Shown here: piece by piece, positions 34,882-43,923 of the stretch | Numbering within the stretch: position 1 is the first letter of the stretch | Layout of the letters: every line of letters starts with the position of its first letter | From: Planctomycetota bacterium | GTDB taxonomy: Bacteria > Planctomycetota > Phycisphaerae > Tepidisphaerales > Tepidisphaeraceae | NCBI GenBank assembly: GCA_023417885.1 | Contig: JAEZED010000200.1 | Coordinates: 1 to 43,949, forward strand | Length of the DNA stretch: 43,949 nucleotides | Direction of reading: 5' to 3' | The notes under the pieces: model-generated | What the model was told of the DNA's origin: nothing | Database searches by the model: none | Seen by the model: the letters and a program-made list of their open reading frames with translations, nothing else | Program-made: the position numbers and the translations under genes

Positions 34882-34914
34882 CAGCCGCGATCCAGGGATC
34901 GCGGCTGTCTTTTG
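34882..34914 (+). terminator. Rho-independent terminator of osmC
   Basis: CAGCCGCGATC (34882-34892) and GATCGCGGCTG (34897-34907) form a perfect 11-bp stem with a 4-base loop, followed by TCTTTTG. It lies 35 bases after the osmC stop and is the clearest terminator in the window. Confidence 0.85.
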
Positions 34915-34917
34915 CAT

Positions 34918-34946
34918 TTGACAAACCGGCCCTCAACTGGTGTAAC
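34918..34946 (+). promoter_or_regulatory. Sigma-70 promoter of the DUF4190 gene
   Basis: A consensus TTGACA (34918-34923), a 17-base spacer and TGTAAC (34941-34946, 4 of 6) follow the osmC terminator directly. Transcription would start near 34953, giving a leader of about 20 bases before ATG 34973. Confidence 0.65.
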
Positions 34947-34972
34947 GAAGCGGCACAGGTCAGCGAGAGACC

Positions 34973-35380
34973 ATGACGCAGAACCCCCAGTACCAGCCGC
35001 CGCAGCAGGGAAGCGCCTTCGGACAGCCCACGGGAGGGCCCGGCGGACACCAGCTCGGCTACGGCGGGTATGTCGGCCCCGGCGGGCCCAAGCCCCGCGG
35101 CATCGCGACGGCGAGCATGGTGCTGGGCATATGCAGCCTCGCCTTCTGCCTGCTTCCTTACATCAACTTCTGCATCTCGCCGATTCTCGCGGTGCTGGCG
35201 ATCATCTTCGGCATCGTCGCGCGGGGCGCAGTCCGCCGCGGCGAGGCGGAGGGGGAGGGGATGGCGACGGCAGGCCTCGTGATGGGCATCATCGCCCTTT
35301 CGCTGGAGGTGCTGGTGATCGTGCTCGTGCTCGTCGGCTTCGGCCTTGCCGGCATCGGCGCGGGGATGAGCGGCTCGTGA
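34973..35380 (+). CDS. DUF4190-type membrane protein
   Basis: The 135-residue protein has a Gln/Pro/Gly-rich cytoplasmic N-terminus (NPQYQPPQQGSAFGQP) and then two helical hairpins. The first is ATASMVLGICSLAFCLLPYI; the second is ATAGLVMGIIALSLEVLVIV, separated by the charged RRGEAEGEG. The repeated A-S/G-LVLGI pattern is the DUF4190 signature. Function of the family is unknown; related proteins occur with secretion or stress genes. It is transcribed alone from its own promoter and is followed 22 bases later by the Nudix gene. Confidence 0.82.
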   Translation: MTQNPQYQPPQQGSAFGQPTGGPGGHQLGYGGYVGPGGPKPRGIATASMVLGICSLAFCLLPYINFCISPILAVLAIIFGIVARGAVRRGEAEGEGMATAGLVMGIIALSLEVLVIVLVLVGFGLAGIGAGMSGS

Positions 35381-35401
35381 GTTTGCGGTACAACGCTTCC
35401 C

Positions 35402-36163
35402 GTGCTGACGTTTCACCTCGAAGGCCGCTGGACGCCGGGGAGCGTGTCGTGCCGCTTCGTCGGGAGCTCGCGCGTCGACACGCCGGCGGCGCGTGACGCC
35501 GTCGAGCGCGCCTGGGAGCGCATGGCCGGCGATCCGTCGCTTCATCTCTATGACGGCCCGATGTGCCGTCTCGAGTCGTTCACGGAGGAGGCGCGCGCCG
35601 GCGCGTCGCACCTGCTTCTGGATCTCTCGATCACGAGCTACCGCATCTTCCTCGGCACCAATCTCCACGGCCCGCCCGATCTGCCGACGGAGGCGCTCGC
35701 CAACGCCCTCGGCGTCTCGCCGGCGCTGGAATCGGCCGACGGCTTCCTGCTCTTCGGCAGGCGCAGCGCACGCGTCGCCTATTACCCGCACCGCATCCAC
35801 CCGTTCGGCGGCGCGCTGGAGCCGCCGCCCGACCCCGCGACGCCGCTGGACATCTTCGCTGAGTGCCGGCGCGAGCTGGCGGAGGAGATCGGCCTGCTGC
35901 CCGAAGACGTGCCGCACATCGCGCTGCTGGGGATCGCCGAGGATGACCGGATCCGCCACCCCGAGCTGATCCTGCACGCCCGCACGCGGCTGGCGGTCGA
36001 AGAGATCCGCCATCGCCTCGACACGACGGAGCACACCGCGCTCCACGCGGTGCCCGCCACGCCCGCCGCGGCGCTGGAGGCGGCGAAGGACGAAACCTTT
36101 ACCCCCATCGGCCAGGCGGCGCTGCGCCTCTGGGCGCGCAATGCCCATCACGATGCGCGATAG
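35402..36163 (+). CDS. Nudix-like hydrolase with long N-terminal region
   Basis: The 253-residue protein has a Nudix-box second half, ECRRELAEEIGL (about 157-168), giving the RExxEExG metal-binding residues. It is preceded by FGGALEPPPDPATP in place of the usual tight Gly-x5-Glu turn. The first 110 residues (MLTFHLEGRWTPGS and SYRIFLGTNLHGPP) form a separate lead, as in NUDT22-like sugar-nucleotide pyrophosphatases. Enzymes of this fold cleave nucleoside diphosphate derivatives; the substrate is not readable. The start is GTG 35402, 22 bases after the DUF4190 gene. The box is irregular, so activity is not certain. Confidence 0.75.
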   Translation: MLTFHLEGRWTPGSVSCRFVGSSRVDTPAARDAVERAWERMAGDPSLHLYDGPMCRLESFTEEARAGASHLLLDLSITSYRIFLGTNLHGPPDLPTEALANALGVSPALESADGFLLFGRRSARVAYYPHRIHPFGGALEPPPDPATPLDIFAECRRELAEEIGLLPEDVPHIALLGIAEDDRIRHPELILHARTRLAVEEIRHRLDTTEHTALHAVPATPAAALEAAKDETFTPIGQAALRLWARNAHHDAR

Positions 36164-36229
36164 TGGCGGGGCGATACGGCTCGCCGAGGGTGTTCTCGTC
36201 TGGTAGGGTGCCTTCACCTGCGAGGGAAC

Positions 36230-37231
36230 ATGCTCCTGCATTCGATATCGTGCTGGATCTTCGCGCTGGCCTGTCTCTGCGCCGCGCCTCCGGTGCCGGG
36301 CGAGGCATGGTGGATCCATACCGACGGGCAGAAGACGATCTGGAAGTCGACGGAAGGAGAACTCGTTCTCGCAGGCCGCGGCGGCGAGATCGAGCGCGTG
36401 CTTCCTGCACCCGCGGGCCTGACACGCAACGAGGCCATCTCGGTCGAGGGCAGGCTGCACGTGCTTCAGGTCGTCGTGGTCGACGAGACCACCCTGCTCC
36501 GGAAGGTCGATCCCGAGTCCGGTGAGATCACGCCGCTGGCGGAGCTTCAGGGGCGCCGCCACTGCTATCCGGTCGGATACCAGGATGGCCTCAAGGTCTA
36601 CTGCTTCGTGGACTTTGAGACCGCCGAGCTCATTGTCGTCACCGAGGATACCGGCGTTGTCACCATCGCCTTGCCGCATGGTCGGCCCGGTTCCGCCGAC
36701 CTCATCGCCTCCACGCCGCACATCATCTACAGCTATTTCGGCGGCTGCACGATCTTCGACTTCAAGGAGCGAAAGGTCGTTGCTCGCTGGGAGGCTCCCG
36801 ATGATCTCCAGGCGGAGCGGATCTTCACGGCGTCACTCCCGGTTGTCGGGATCACCGAGAGTGACGGGAAAACGCTCGAGGTTCATCGGCTCGAGTTCGG
36901 CGACGGAGGAGCGCCGCGACTCGACAGGGGGCTCTACCGGCTTGCGGTCTCGGAGCCGGGCGTCTACCGCGAGATCGATGACGTGCTTGTAGCGCCCGAT
37001 CTTCTCGTCGTCCTGATCGATGAGACGCACGCGAACCGCACCACGACGCGCGTCGTGGCGGTGGATCAGCATGGCGGCCGGGAGATCTTCACCGCGGAAG
37101 GCGGCTTCGACTTCGTCAGTGATGTTCTGCCGGACGGAACGATCGCCCTTGCCGCGCGAGGGTCGAATGTCAGGGGCAATTGGAAGTACGACCCGAACAC
37201 GATCCGCTTCATTCAGACGGCGCGGGAATGA
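36230..37231 (+). CDS. Hypothetical secreted protein, probably beta-propeller
   Basis: The 333-residue protein begins with a signal peptide (MLLHSISCWIFALACLCAAP, cleavage probably after PVPGEA). The mature part consists of repeated strands with regular Asp/Gly turns (VVVDETTLLRKVDPESGEI, LIVVTEDTGVVTIALP, TRVVAVDQHGGREIFTAEGG). This pattern suggests a propeller, but no named repeat is recognised. It is probably periplasmic or surface-exposed. The start ATG 36230 has GAGGGA 4 bases upstream. It is flanked by cytoplasmic enzymes with no obvious link. Confidence 0.7.
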   Translation: MLLHSISCWIFALACLCAAPPVPGEAWWIHTDGQKTIWKSTEGELVLAGRGGEIERVLPAPAGLTRNEAISVEGRLHVLQVVVVDETTLLRKVDPESGEITPLAELQGRRHCYPVGYQDGLKVYCFVDFETAELIVVTEDTGVVTIALPHGRPGSADLIASTPHIIYSYFGGCTIFDFKERKVVARWEAPDDLQAERIFTASLPVVGITESDGKTLEVHRLEFGDGGAPRLDRGLYRLAVSEPGVYREIDDVLVAPDLLVVLIDETHANRTTTRVVAVDQHGGREIFTAEGGFDFVSDVLPDGTIALAARGSNVRGNWKYDPNTIRFIQTARE

Positions 37232-37324
37232 GGTCGGACCGCGGCGAGACCGATTGTGGCGGCGTGAGCGATGATCGAAGTCGGCCGCCCGAACGGCGCG
37301 GCGTTTGCGAGGTATAGTCGGATC

Positions 37325-38179
37325 ATGGCAGTCGCAGGGAAGTCGCTGGAGCGGGAGATGACGGTCGCTGCGCGCCTGGCGCGCGAGGCGGGGGCGATTG
37401 CATTGGAGCACTGCGGCCGCGTGGAGCGGCTGACGAAGACGCACGCGACGACGTGCGGCGAAGCGGTGACGGTGGCGGATCGGGAAGTTCAGCGGGCGAT
37501 CATCGCGGGCCTGCGCGAAGCGTTCCCCGAGGACGGCTTCATCGGCGAGGAGAGCGAGACGGGGCTGGGCATCACGGCGGAGGATCTGGCGCCGAGCGGG
37601 CGAAACTGGGTGATCGACCCGATCGACGGGACGAACAACTTCATCGCGGGCCTTGGCAACTGGGCGGTCTGCATCGGCCTGCTGGAAGCGGGCAAGCCGA
37701 GGCTGGGCATCGTCTACGACCCGACGCACGACGCGCTGTACATGGGGGCCGAGGGTCACGGCGCAAGCGTGAACGGCCGCGCGTGCGCGGCGTTGCAGAC
37801 GCCGATGTCGTCATCGAGCCTGCTGATGCTCACGAGCAACCTGCTCGACCCGGATGGGCGCTGCCCCTCCTGGGCGGTGCGCTGGCTCGGGCGGACGGAC
37901 TGGAAGCTGCGCATCCTCGGGTCGGCGGCGCTGGAGGCGACGCTGGTCGGCGCGGGCGTGGCGCATGGCGCGATCACCGTCAACGGCAAGCTCTGGGATT
38001 GCGTGGCCGCGTCCGCGATCGTCCTGGCGGCGGGGGGCGTGGTGACGGGGCTCGACGGCAAGCCGATCTTCCCGTTCGACGTGACGGGTTACCGGGGACG
38101 GAAAGTTCCCTTCCTCGCCGCCGGGGCCGAGGCGCACCCGCAGCTCCTGCGCGAACTCAACGGCGGAACCGAGAAGTAG
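37325..38179 (+). CDS. Inositol monophosphatase family phosphatase
   Basis: The 284-residue protein is a Mg2+-dependent phosphatase of the IMPase/CysQ/FBPase fold. The metal motifs are clear: GEES (74-77), DPIDGTNNF (98-106) and the late WDCVAASAIVLAAGG, which replaces the usual WDxAAG. Candidate substrates include inositol phosphate, 3'-phosphoadenosine phosphate and histidinol phosphate; histidinol phosphatase (HisN) is a common alternative in this family. ATG 37325 was chosen because TATAGT (4 of 6 or better to TATAAT) lies 6 bases upstream and the fold begins at once. No neighbouring histidine or inositol gene helps decide. Confidence 0.92.
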   Translation: MAVAGKSLEREMTVAARLAREAGAIALEHCGRVERLTKTHATTCGEAVTVADREVQRAIIAGLREAFPEDGFIGEESETGLGITAEDLAPSGRNWVIDPIDGTNNFIAGLGNWAVCIGLLEAGKPRLGIVYDPTHDALYMGAEGHGASVNGRACAALQTPMSSSSLLMLTSNLLDPDGRCPSWAVRWLGRTDWKLRILGSAALEATLVGAGVAHGAITVNGKLWDCVAASAIVLAAGGVVTGLDGKPIFPFDVTGYRGRKVPFLAAGAEAHPQLLRELNGGTEK

Positions 38180-38212
38180 CCTCAGAAGGCCGCCTGCGCG
38201 CGTCGCGGGCTT

Positions 38213-39451
38213 TCACTGCCCGGGATTCTGCGCCACGTCCATGGCGGGCCGCGGAAGCTGGTGGGTGGAGGCCGCCATCGCGGCGGTGCGGATCTGGAGC
38301 AGGCGCATGAGGTCCGACTTGGCCACGAGCCCTTCGAGCCGTCCGTCGGCCCGGAGCACGAGGCAGCGCCCGAAGTTGTTGCGCCCCATCTCCTCGAAGG
38401 CCGCCATCGCCGGCGCGTCGGGCGAGAGGTGGCAGAAGTTCGTCTGCATGAGGGAGCTTGCGGGCTGGTTGGGGTCGAACCCCTCCGGGAAGTCGCGCAG
38501 GCCGATCACGCCCAGCACGCGGCCCGATTCGTCCGTCACGGGGAAGCCGAGGTGCCGCCGGCGGATCATTTCCTCCAGCAGCGCGCCCGCGGGCGTTTCC
38601 GGGCGGACGGTCATGACGTCGCGCACCATCACGTCCCCCACGCGTACGCCGCGCAGGAGTTCCTCAACCGCGCTCTGCCGAGTCTCGGCATTCACCGCCA
38701 GCCAGATGAAGATGGCGATGGCGACCATCATCAGGCTGCCCGTGAAGAAGACCGATAGCGCCAGCAGCAGGGCCAGCAGCTTACTCACCGCGGCTGCGAT
38801 GCTCGTTGCCCTGAGGTAGGGCATGAACAGGGCCAGCAGCGAGCGGAGCACGCGCCCGCCGTCGAGCGGCAGGGCGGGGAGCAGGTTGAAGATCGCCAGG
38901 ATCAGGTTCACCGCCGCCAGCGAGCGGACGATGAGCTGCCACATGTAGAGGCCGTCGCTCGTGAAGGCCGCGAGCAGGGCGAACAGGCCCGCGACGGCGA
39001 AGCTGGTCAGCGGGCCTGCGATGGCGACGATCGCCTCCGCCCCGGGCTGGCGCGGCATGCGCTCGAACGAGGCGATCCCGCCGAGGAACCAGAGCGTCAC
39101 GCGCTCCGTCGGAACGCCGTACAGCCGGGCGGTGAGCGCATGCCCAAACTCGTGGATCAGCACGGAAAGATAGAGCCCCAGCGTCACGGCGACGCCGAAG
39201 ACCAGGGCCAGGCCCGGCCTGCTCATGCGGAAGGTGACGGCCTGCTCCTCGGCGACGGGTTGCCCCTGCCCGTCCACGGGCTGCACGCCGAAGAACTCGA
39301 TCGTCTGGTCTGCCAGGCCCACCATTTGCGCGTAGGCCATCAGGTTCTGGCTCAGCAGCCAGGCGAAGAGGGGCACGATGATGAAGAAGCTGATGTCGAG
39401 ATAGACGGGTATCCCGAACAGCGTGAGTATCTTGAAGCCGCGGCCGAACAT
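38213..39451 (-). CDS. Site-2 protease family (M50) membrane metalloprotease with CBS domains
   Basis: The 412-residue protein has six or so membrane helices. The zinc motif HEFGH lies at residues 100-104, and the second motif LLPALPLDGG includes Asp197. A pair of CBS domains fills about residues 265-390 (VMVRDVMTVRPETPAGALL and SDLMRLLQ). This is the M50B/SpoIVFB-like subgroup, which cuts transmembrane substrates within the membrane; CBS domains usually bind adenosine nucleotides, so cleavage may respond to energy state. An extra loop at 45-80 lies before the active site. ATG 39451 has TAATGT 6 bases upstream on the minus strand. Confidence 0.93.
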   Translation of the reverse strand: MFGRGFKILTLFGIPVYLDISFFIIVPLFAWLLSQNLMAYAQMVGLADQTIEFFGVQPVDGQGQPVAEEQAVTFRMSRPGLALVFGVAVTLGLYLSVLIHEFGHALTARLYGVPTERVTLWFLGGIASFERMPRQPGAEAIVAIAGPLTSFAVAGLFALLAAFTSDGLYMWQLIVRSLAAVNLILAIFNLLPALPLDGGRVLRSLLALFMPYLRATSIAAAVSKLLALLLALSVFFTGSLMMVAIAIFIWLAVNAETRQSAVEELLRGVRVGDVMVRDVMTVRPETPAGALLEEMIRRRHLGFPVTDESGRVLGVIGLRDFPEGFDPNQPASSLMQTNFCHLSPDAPAMAAFEEMGRNNFGRCLVLRADGRLEGLVAKSDLMRLLQIRTAAMAASTHQLPRPAMDVAQNPGQ

Positions 39452-39502
39452 GGCTGCACATTAACGCAAGTCACGCTCCAGCGGGGAGAAGCAACAATCA
39501 CC

Positions 39503-41005
39503 TCAGGCGCCGGTGGCCGGCGCAGGGGTGGTGGCGACGGACGGCTCAAAGCCGCGCTTGGGCGCCGCAGGCAGGGCCGCGGCCCGGCGCTTTTGCGCGA
39601 TGCCCAAAACGATGGCCAGCACCATCCAGATGATCGCCAGGGGCAGGCCCGCCAGCGTGAGCGCGACGAGCCCCGCGGCGGATTGCAGCGGATCGAGCGC
39701 CAAGGCCGTCGCCGCGTCGCCACCCCGGTAGACGGCGGTGTCGATGAAGACCTTGGCTTTGTACTTCTCCGACCGGCTGACGACGGTGAAGAGCACCTCG
39801 CGCGACGGCTTGGCCAGGGCGTAGTTGCTCGCGCTGCGGATCACCTGGAACGGGACGAACACCCACAGCACCGGCGCCGCCGACCAGCCGAGCAGCGACC
39901 AGCTCGTGTCGGCGCCCGCCATCGTCGGCACGAGCCAGAGCACCACGAACCCGATGCACGTGACGATCGGCAGGACCACGAGCGTGAAGCTCACACCCAG
40001 CCACGTCATCAGCCGGCCCGTCAGCACGCCCTGCACCACCAGCGAGAGGATGTTGATCGCCAGCGAGATGCGCCCGAAGACGGCCGTGCGCATGTCGCGG
40101 TCGCTGAAGGCGGCATCCACCACCTCCGCCTGGATGAAATACAGCAGCGTGGAGGTGGCGGTGTAGAAGAGGACGTAGCAGGCGATGCCGATGAGGTAGG
40201 GCGAGGTGGCGACGGCGACAAATGCGTCCCACCATTTGCCGCGAATCTCTCCCTCCTGGTGCTCGCCGGGAGCCTGAAGGTCCACCGGTCCGCCTGCCTC
40301 CGCCATCCGGCTCAGGCGGCTGAGCTGACCGACGCAGACGATCGCCCCCAGCAGCAGCACCGCGCTCACGAGCAGGAGCTGCGTCGAGCCGATGTACTCC
40401 GCCATGAAGCTCGGGATGGCGGCGCCGACGATCGCGCCGGCGCTGGCGCCGAAGGCCACGAAGCCGAACAGGCGCTTCCCCTGGTCGTTGCGCCAGAGGT
40501 CGGCCATGAAGCCCCAGAAGACGCTGACGACGAACAGGTTGAAGATGCTGACCCAGACAAAGTAGAGCGCTGCCCCCGGCGTGCGCCAGGCCACGCCCAC
40601 CCAGTCGAAGAGCCGGTCGACGCCGTCAATCCGCCAGGCGTCCCCGCCGGCGCGGAACCAGAAGTAGAACCCCAGGATGTTCAGCGAGAAGAAGCCGTAG
40701 ACGATCGGCAGGAAGACGCGGCGCTGGTAGCGCGACACGAGCCACGAGAAGATCGGCACCGCGATCAGCATGCCGATGAAGGTCGCCAGGAACAGCTCGC
40801 TCAGCCCCTCCGCCCCGTCCCGCGCGCCGATCTCGTCCCGCACCGCGCGCAGCGGGTAGTAGCTGGCCATCAGCAGGAAGTAATAAAGGCTCGACCAGAA
40901 CATCGCCGCGATCTCTCCGCGGCGGACGTCCACGGCGAGGCGCAGCAGGCGGTGCAGCGGACTGCGCGGCGTCTCCGGAGCGGCATCATTGAAGTCGTGC
41001 GACAC
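39503..41005 (-). CDS. Tlc (NTP/NDP exchange)-like major facilitator transporter
   Basis: The 500-residue protein has about 12 membrane helices in the MFS/ATP-ADP translocase layout. Motifs that fit the Tlc-like family are YYFLLMASYYPLRAVRDEIG, FVAFGASAGAIVGAAIPSF and the late block KPSREVLFTVVSRSEKYKAK followed by VFIDTAVYRGGD. Classic Tlc proteins exchange ATP for ADP in intracellular bacteria; free-living members have unknown cargo, so no substrate is assigned. A TTG 18 bases further up is possible, but GTG 41005 has TACCCT 8 bases upstream. The gene ends 51 bases before the M50 protease start on the same strand. Confidence 0.8.
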   Translation of the reverse strand: MSHDFNDAAPETPRSPLHRLLRLAVDVRRGEIAAMFWSSLYYFLLMASYYPLRAVRDEIGARDGAEGLSELFLATFIGMLIAVPIFSWLVSRYQRRVFLPIVYGFFSLNILGFYFWFRAGGDAWRIDGVDRLFDWVGVAWRTPGAALYFVWVSIFNLFVVSVFWGFMADLWRNDQGKRLFGFVAFGASAGAIVGAAIPSFMAEYIGSTQLLLVSAVLLLGAIVCVGQLSRLSRMAEAGGPVDLQAPGEHQEGEIRGKWWDAFVAVATSPYLIGIACYVLFYTATSTLLYFIQAEVVDAAFSDRDMRTAVFGRISLAINILSLVVQGVLTGRLMTWLGVSFTLVVLPIVTCIGFVVLWLVPTMAGADTSWSLLGWSAAPVLWVFVPFQVIRSASNYALAKPSREVLFTVVSRSEKYKAKVFIDTAVYRGGDAATALALDPLQSAAGLVALTLAGLPLAIIWMVLAIVLGIAQKRRAAALPAAPKRGFEPSVATTPAPATGA

Positions 41006-41077
41006 GCCCGCAGAGGGTACCAAGTCGTCGTCATGGCGTCCCGCCCCGCAATACGCATTCGCCAGCGCGGCGCGACT

Positions 41078-42178
41078 TCAGAGGATCGGGTAGAGCCGCG
41101 CGAACAGGTGCAGGAACAGAAGCTGGAGGGCGCCAAAGGCCGCGATGACCAGCCACGCCACTGCCGGCCGGCGCGCCAGCACAAAGGCGATCGGCAGGAA
41201 CGCCGGCCAGCAGGATGCGGAGTAGCGGCCTAATCCCGCTAGGCCGGTCAGCCACAGCATCGCCATGAGCGAGAGCGCAAAGGGCGCCAGCGGTCGCCAG
41301 CGTGGAACTGCGAGCAGGGCGATCGCGCCGGCCAGCGGGATGAGCGAGAGAAAGACGTAGGCGACCTGGTGCGGCTGGCGCGACGACGGATCGACCAGGA
41401 GGCTCCAGGCGCCCCACCAGGCCGATGCGCCCCACTCCGACCGGGCGTGCAGCCATGCCAGCGGGTCGCCGAAGCGCATCGCGACGAACGTAAAGTAGCC
41501 GCAAACCGCAGCGATCGGCAGCAGCAGGGCGAGGATCCGCGTCCATCGACCGCCGCGACCCTTCCGCCGCATCGCCAGCACGAGCAGGGAGGGCCAGGCG
41601 AGCCCGGAAAGGTGCCGCGCCAGTACGCCGGCGCCCAGCGCGACGCCGGCGCCGAGGTGACGCCCGCGCATGGCCAGGCAAATCGCCACCGCCGTCGCGG
41701 CGATCATGAGCGACTCGGGGTAGGCCGCCGCCTGGAAGAAGGCGAAAGGCCAGGCCGCGAAGAGGCAGAGGGCGACGCGGGCGACCTGTTCCCCCTCCAG
41801 TTCCTCGAAGAGGCGATAGATCGCGAGGAGTGCAACCAGGCCGAAGAGGTTGCTCCACAGCAGCAGGGCGACGGGGATGGAGAGGCCGGTGAGCTCGTGC
41901 GCCAGCCTGCCGAGGAGGGGAAAAAGCGGAAAGAAGTTGGTCCACTGCGGCTCGCGATATCCGGCGTCCGCGATGCGCGCGAACCACGCACCGTCCCAGC
42001 GGATGAGCCCGTCCACGAGCGGCTGGCCCGTGGCAAGGTCGGGCTCGTTGAACAGCCCGGGCCGAAGGCGAAGGGTGAGGATCACCCCCAGCGCGATCGC
42101 CGCGCGGCTGACGGCGAAGACGCCCAGCGGCACGAGCACCCAGCGCCAACTCCGGCCGGGCACGTCCGGGGCGTTCAT
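41078..42178 (-). CDS. PIG-V-like membrane mannosyltransferase (GT-C fold)
   Basis: The 366-residue protein has about ten membrane helices and the lumenal/periplasmic loop of the PIG-V (GPI mannosyltransferase 2) family. The conserved WDGAWFARIADAGY lies near residue 62 and is followed by FFPLFPLLGRL. Asp63 in that motif is the probable catalytic acid. Further family segments are AAYPESLMIAATA and ARHLSGLAWPSLL. Such enzymes use polyprenyl-phosphate mannose to glycosylate lipids or proteins outside the cytoplasm. The start ATG 42178 is taken because the upstream codons lie over the divergent NuoG promoter. No sugar-synthesis gene is adjacent. Confidence 0.83.
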   Translation of the reverse strand: MNAPDVPGRSWRWVLVPLGVFAVSRAAIALGVILTLRLRPGLFNEPDLATGQPLVDGLIRWDGAWFARIADAGYREPQWTNFFPLFPLLGRLAHELTGLSIPVALLLWSNLFGLVALLAIYRLFEELEGEQVARVALCLFAAWPFAFFQAAAYPESLMIAATAVAICLAMRGRHLGAGVALGAGVLARHLSGLAWPSLLVLAMRRKGRGGRWTRILALLLPIAAVCGYFTFVAMRFGDPLAWLHARSEWGASAWWGAWSLLVDPSSRQPHQVAYVFLSLIPLAGAIALLAVPRWRPLAPFALSLMAMLWLTGLAGLGRYSASCWPAFLPIAFVLARRPAVAWLVIAAFGALQLLFLHLFARLYPIL

Positions 42179-42266
42179 GTCGGCGGCGGTGGGGGCGGAG
42201 TGGGCCTGCGCCACGGTGCGAAGGTCCGTCAGGAAGCGAATAGCGGTCAATGGGCAATGCCCGGCG

Positions 42267-42295
42267 GTGAAAACGGGCACACGCGTCGCTACCAT
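42267..42295 (+). promoter_or_regulatory. Candidate sigma-70 promoter of nuoG
   Basis: GTGAAA (42267-42272), a 17-base spacer and TACCAT (42290-42295) end 9 bases before the NuoG ATG. The -35 matches the consensus at 4 of 6. Confidence 0.4.
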
Positions 42296-42304
42296 TCGGC
42301 CGCT

Positions 42305-43897
42305 ATGCCGACGATCACGATTGATGGACAGCAGATCGAGGCCCAGGACGGGCAGATGGTGCTCCAGGCGGCCCTGGACGCCGGGATCGACATCCCGCAC
42401 TACTGCTACCACCCGGGCCTCTCCATCGTCGCCTCCTGCCGCATCTGCCTAGCGGAGGTCGAGGGGGTGCCCAAGCTTCTCCCCACGTGCCAGACGGCAG
42501 TGCGGGATGGAATGGTGGTGCGGACGCGGTCCCCCCGGTCCATCGCCAACCAGAAGCACGTCATGGAGTTCCTGCTGGTGAACCACCCGCTGGACTGCCC
42601 CGTCTGCGACCAGAGCGGCGAGTGCTTCCTCCAGGACTACAGCTACGAATACGGCCGGGCTGTCAGCCGGCTGGAGGACGACAAGCACAAGAAACCGAAA
42701 AAGATCGTGGGCGAGCGCGTCCTGCTCTACAACGACCGTTGCATCATGTGCACCCGCTGCGTCCGCTTCACACGCGAGGTCTCCGGCGAGTCAGAACTCA
42801 TGGTGCAGGGCCGCGGGCACAAGGAGGAGATCGACATCTTCCCCGGCAAGCCGCTGGACAACCAGCTCAGCCTCAACGTGGTCGATCTCTGCCCCGTCGG
42901 CGCGCTGCTCGACCGCGACTTCCTCTTCAAGCAGCGCGTCTGGCTCCTCAAGAGCGCCCGCAGCGTCAGCCCCGTGGACGCCGGCGGCGAGAACATCAAC
43001 CTCCAGTTCAACGAAGGGGTCATCTACCGCATCAAGCCGCGGTACAACCCCGACGTCAACCAGTGGTGGATTTCCGACGACACCCGCTACAGCTACAAGG
43101 CCGTCCACAGCCCCGACCGCCTGCGCAGCGGCGCCGTCCGCGAGATGGGGATGCTGGACCAGGCCGACTTCGACGTCGCGGCCGACGCCGCGATCGACGG
43201 CCTGCGCCGCGCCGCCGAGGAGGGGGGCGCGGGGAGCATCTTCGCCGTCCTCTCCCCGATGATGGCCTGCGAGGAGGCGTGGCTGCTGGGCCGGCTGATC
43301 CGCGAGATCGATTCGCAGGCCACGCTGGTGCTCGGGCCGGTGCCCGATGCCGGCGAGGACGAGGTTTTCCGGCATTACGACACGAAGGAAGAGACCTTCC
43401 GCATCCAGGGTGAGAAGGTCCCCAACCGCAGGGGCATCGAGCGCGTCATGACCATGCTCGGCGGCCCGACCGCCTCCTGGAGCGACTTCACCCGCGGCAC
43501 CGGCGCCTTCCGTGGCGGGTGGATCGTCGGGGGGTACCTCTCCGACTGGACGGGCGGCGAGTTCCCCGCCGCCTTCCGCGGGGCGTTCACGGTGGTGCAG
43601 GACATTCTCCCCAACGAGATCGTCCGCAACGCCGACGTCGTCCTGCCCGCCGCCGCGTGGGCTGAGAAGGACGGGTGCTGGGAGAACTGGCAGAACCGCA
43701 TCCAGCCATTCGAGGCGGCAATCGACGCGCCCCCGGGGATCGAACTCGAAGGCGCGCTCTACGCCCGCCTGCTCGGCAGCACGGAGGGGTACGACGTCGC
43801 GTCGATCCGCCAGGAGATGGGCGGCGACTTCGCCGACGTCATCTTCGCCCAGGCCGACGACGAAGCCGAGAGCCCCTTCGAGTTCGCGGCGCTCTGA
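42305..43897 (+). CDS. nuoG: NADH-quinone oxidoreductase subunit G (short form)
   Basis: The 530-residue protein is the iron-sulfur subunit of respiratory complex I. The N-terminal [2Fe-2S] domain has Cys34, Cys45, Cys48 and Cys62. The His-Cys3 [4Fe-4S] site is His94, Cys98, Cys101 and Cys107. A third cluster is formed by Cys146, Cys149, Cys152 and Cys196. The following molybdopterin-oxidoreductase-like domain is shortened: a PNEIVRNADVVLPAAAWAEKDG segment (in two parts) is present, but total length is well below the 780-900 of many NuoG proteins. ATG 42305 has TACCAT 9 bases upstream. No other nuo gene lies in the window; nuoH, if present, would be beyond the right edge. Confidence 0.93.
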   Translation: MPTITIDGQQIEAQDGQMVLQAALDAGIDIPHYCYHPGLSIVASCRICLAEVEGVPKLLPTCQTAVRDGMVVRTRSPRSIANQKHVMEFLLVNHPLDCPVCDQSGECFLQDYSYEYGRAVSRLEDDKHKKPKKIVGERVLLYNDRCIMCTRCVRFTREVSGESELMVQGRGHKEEIDIFPGKPLDNQLSLNVVDLCPVGALLDRDFLFKQRVWLLKSARSVSPVDAGGENINLQFNEGVIYRIKPRYNPDVNQWWISDDTRYSYKAVHSPDRLRSGAVREMGMLDQADFDVAADAAIDGLRRAAEEGGAGSIFAVLSPMMACEEAWLLGRLIREIDSQATLVLGPVPDAGEDEVFRHYDTKEETFRIQGEKVPNRRGIERVMTMLGGPTASWSDFTRGTGAFRGGWIVGGYLSDWTGGEFPAAFRGAFTVVQDILPNEIVRNADVVLPAAAWAEKDGCWENWQNRIQPFEAAIDAPPGIELEGALYARLLGSTEGYDVASIRQEMGGDFADVIFAQADDEAESPFEFAAL

Positions 43898-43923
43898 GAC
43901 ACCGCATCTGCTGAGCCTTCGGC

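Noticed and set aside
39140..41233. A 697-codon plus-strand frame over the transporter
   Set aside because: His/Asp/Gln/Arg-rich nonsense opposite a clear membrane protein.
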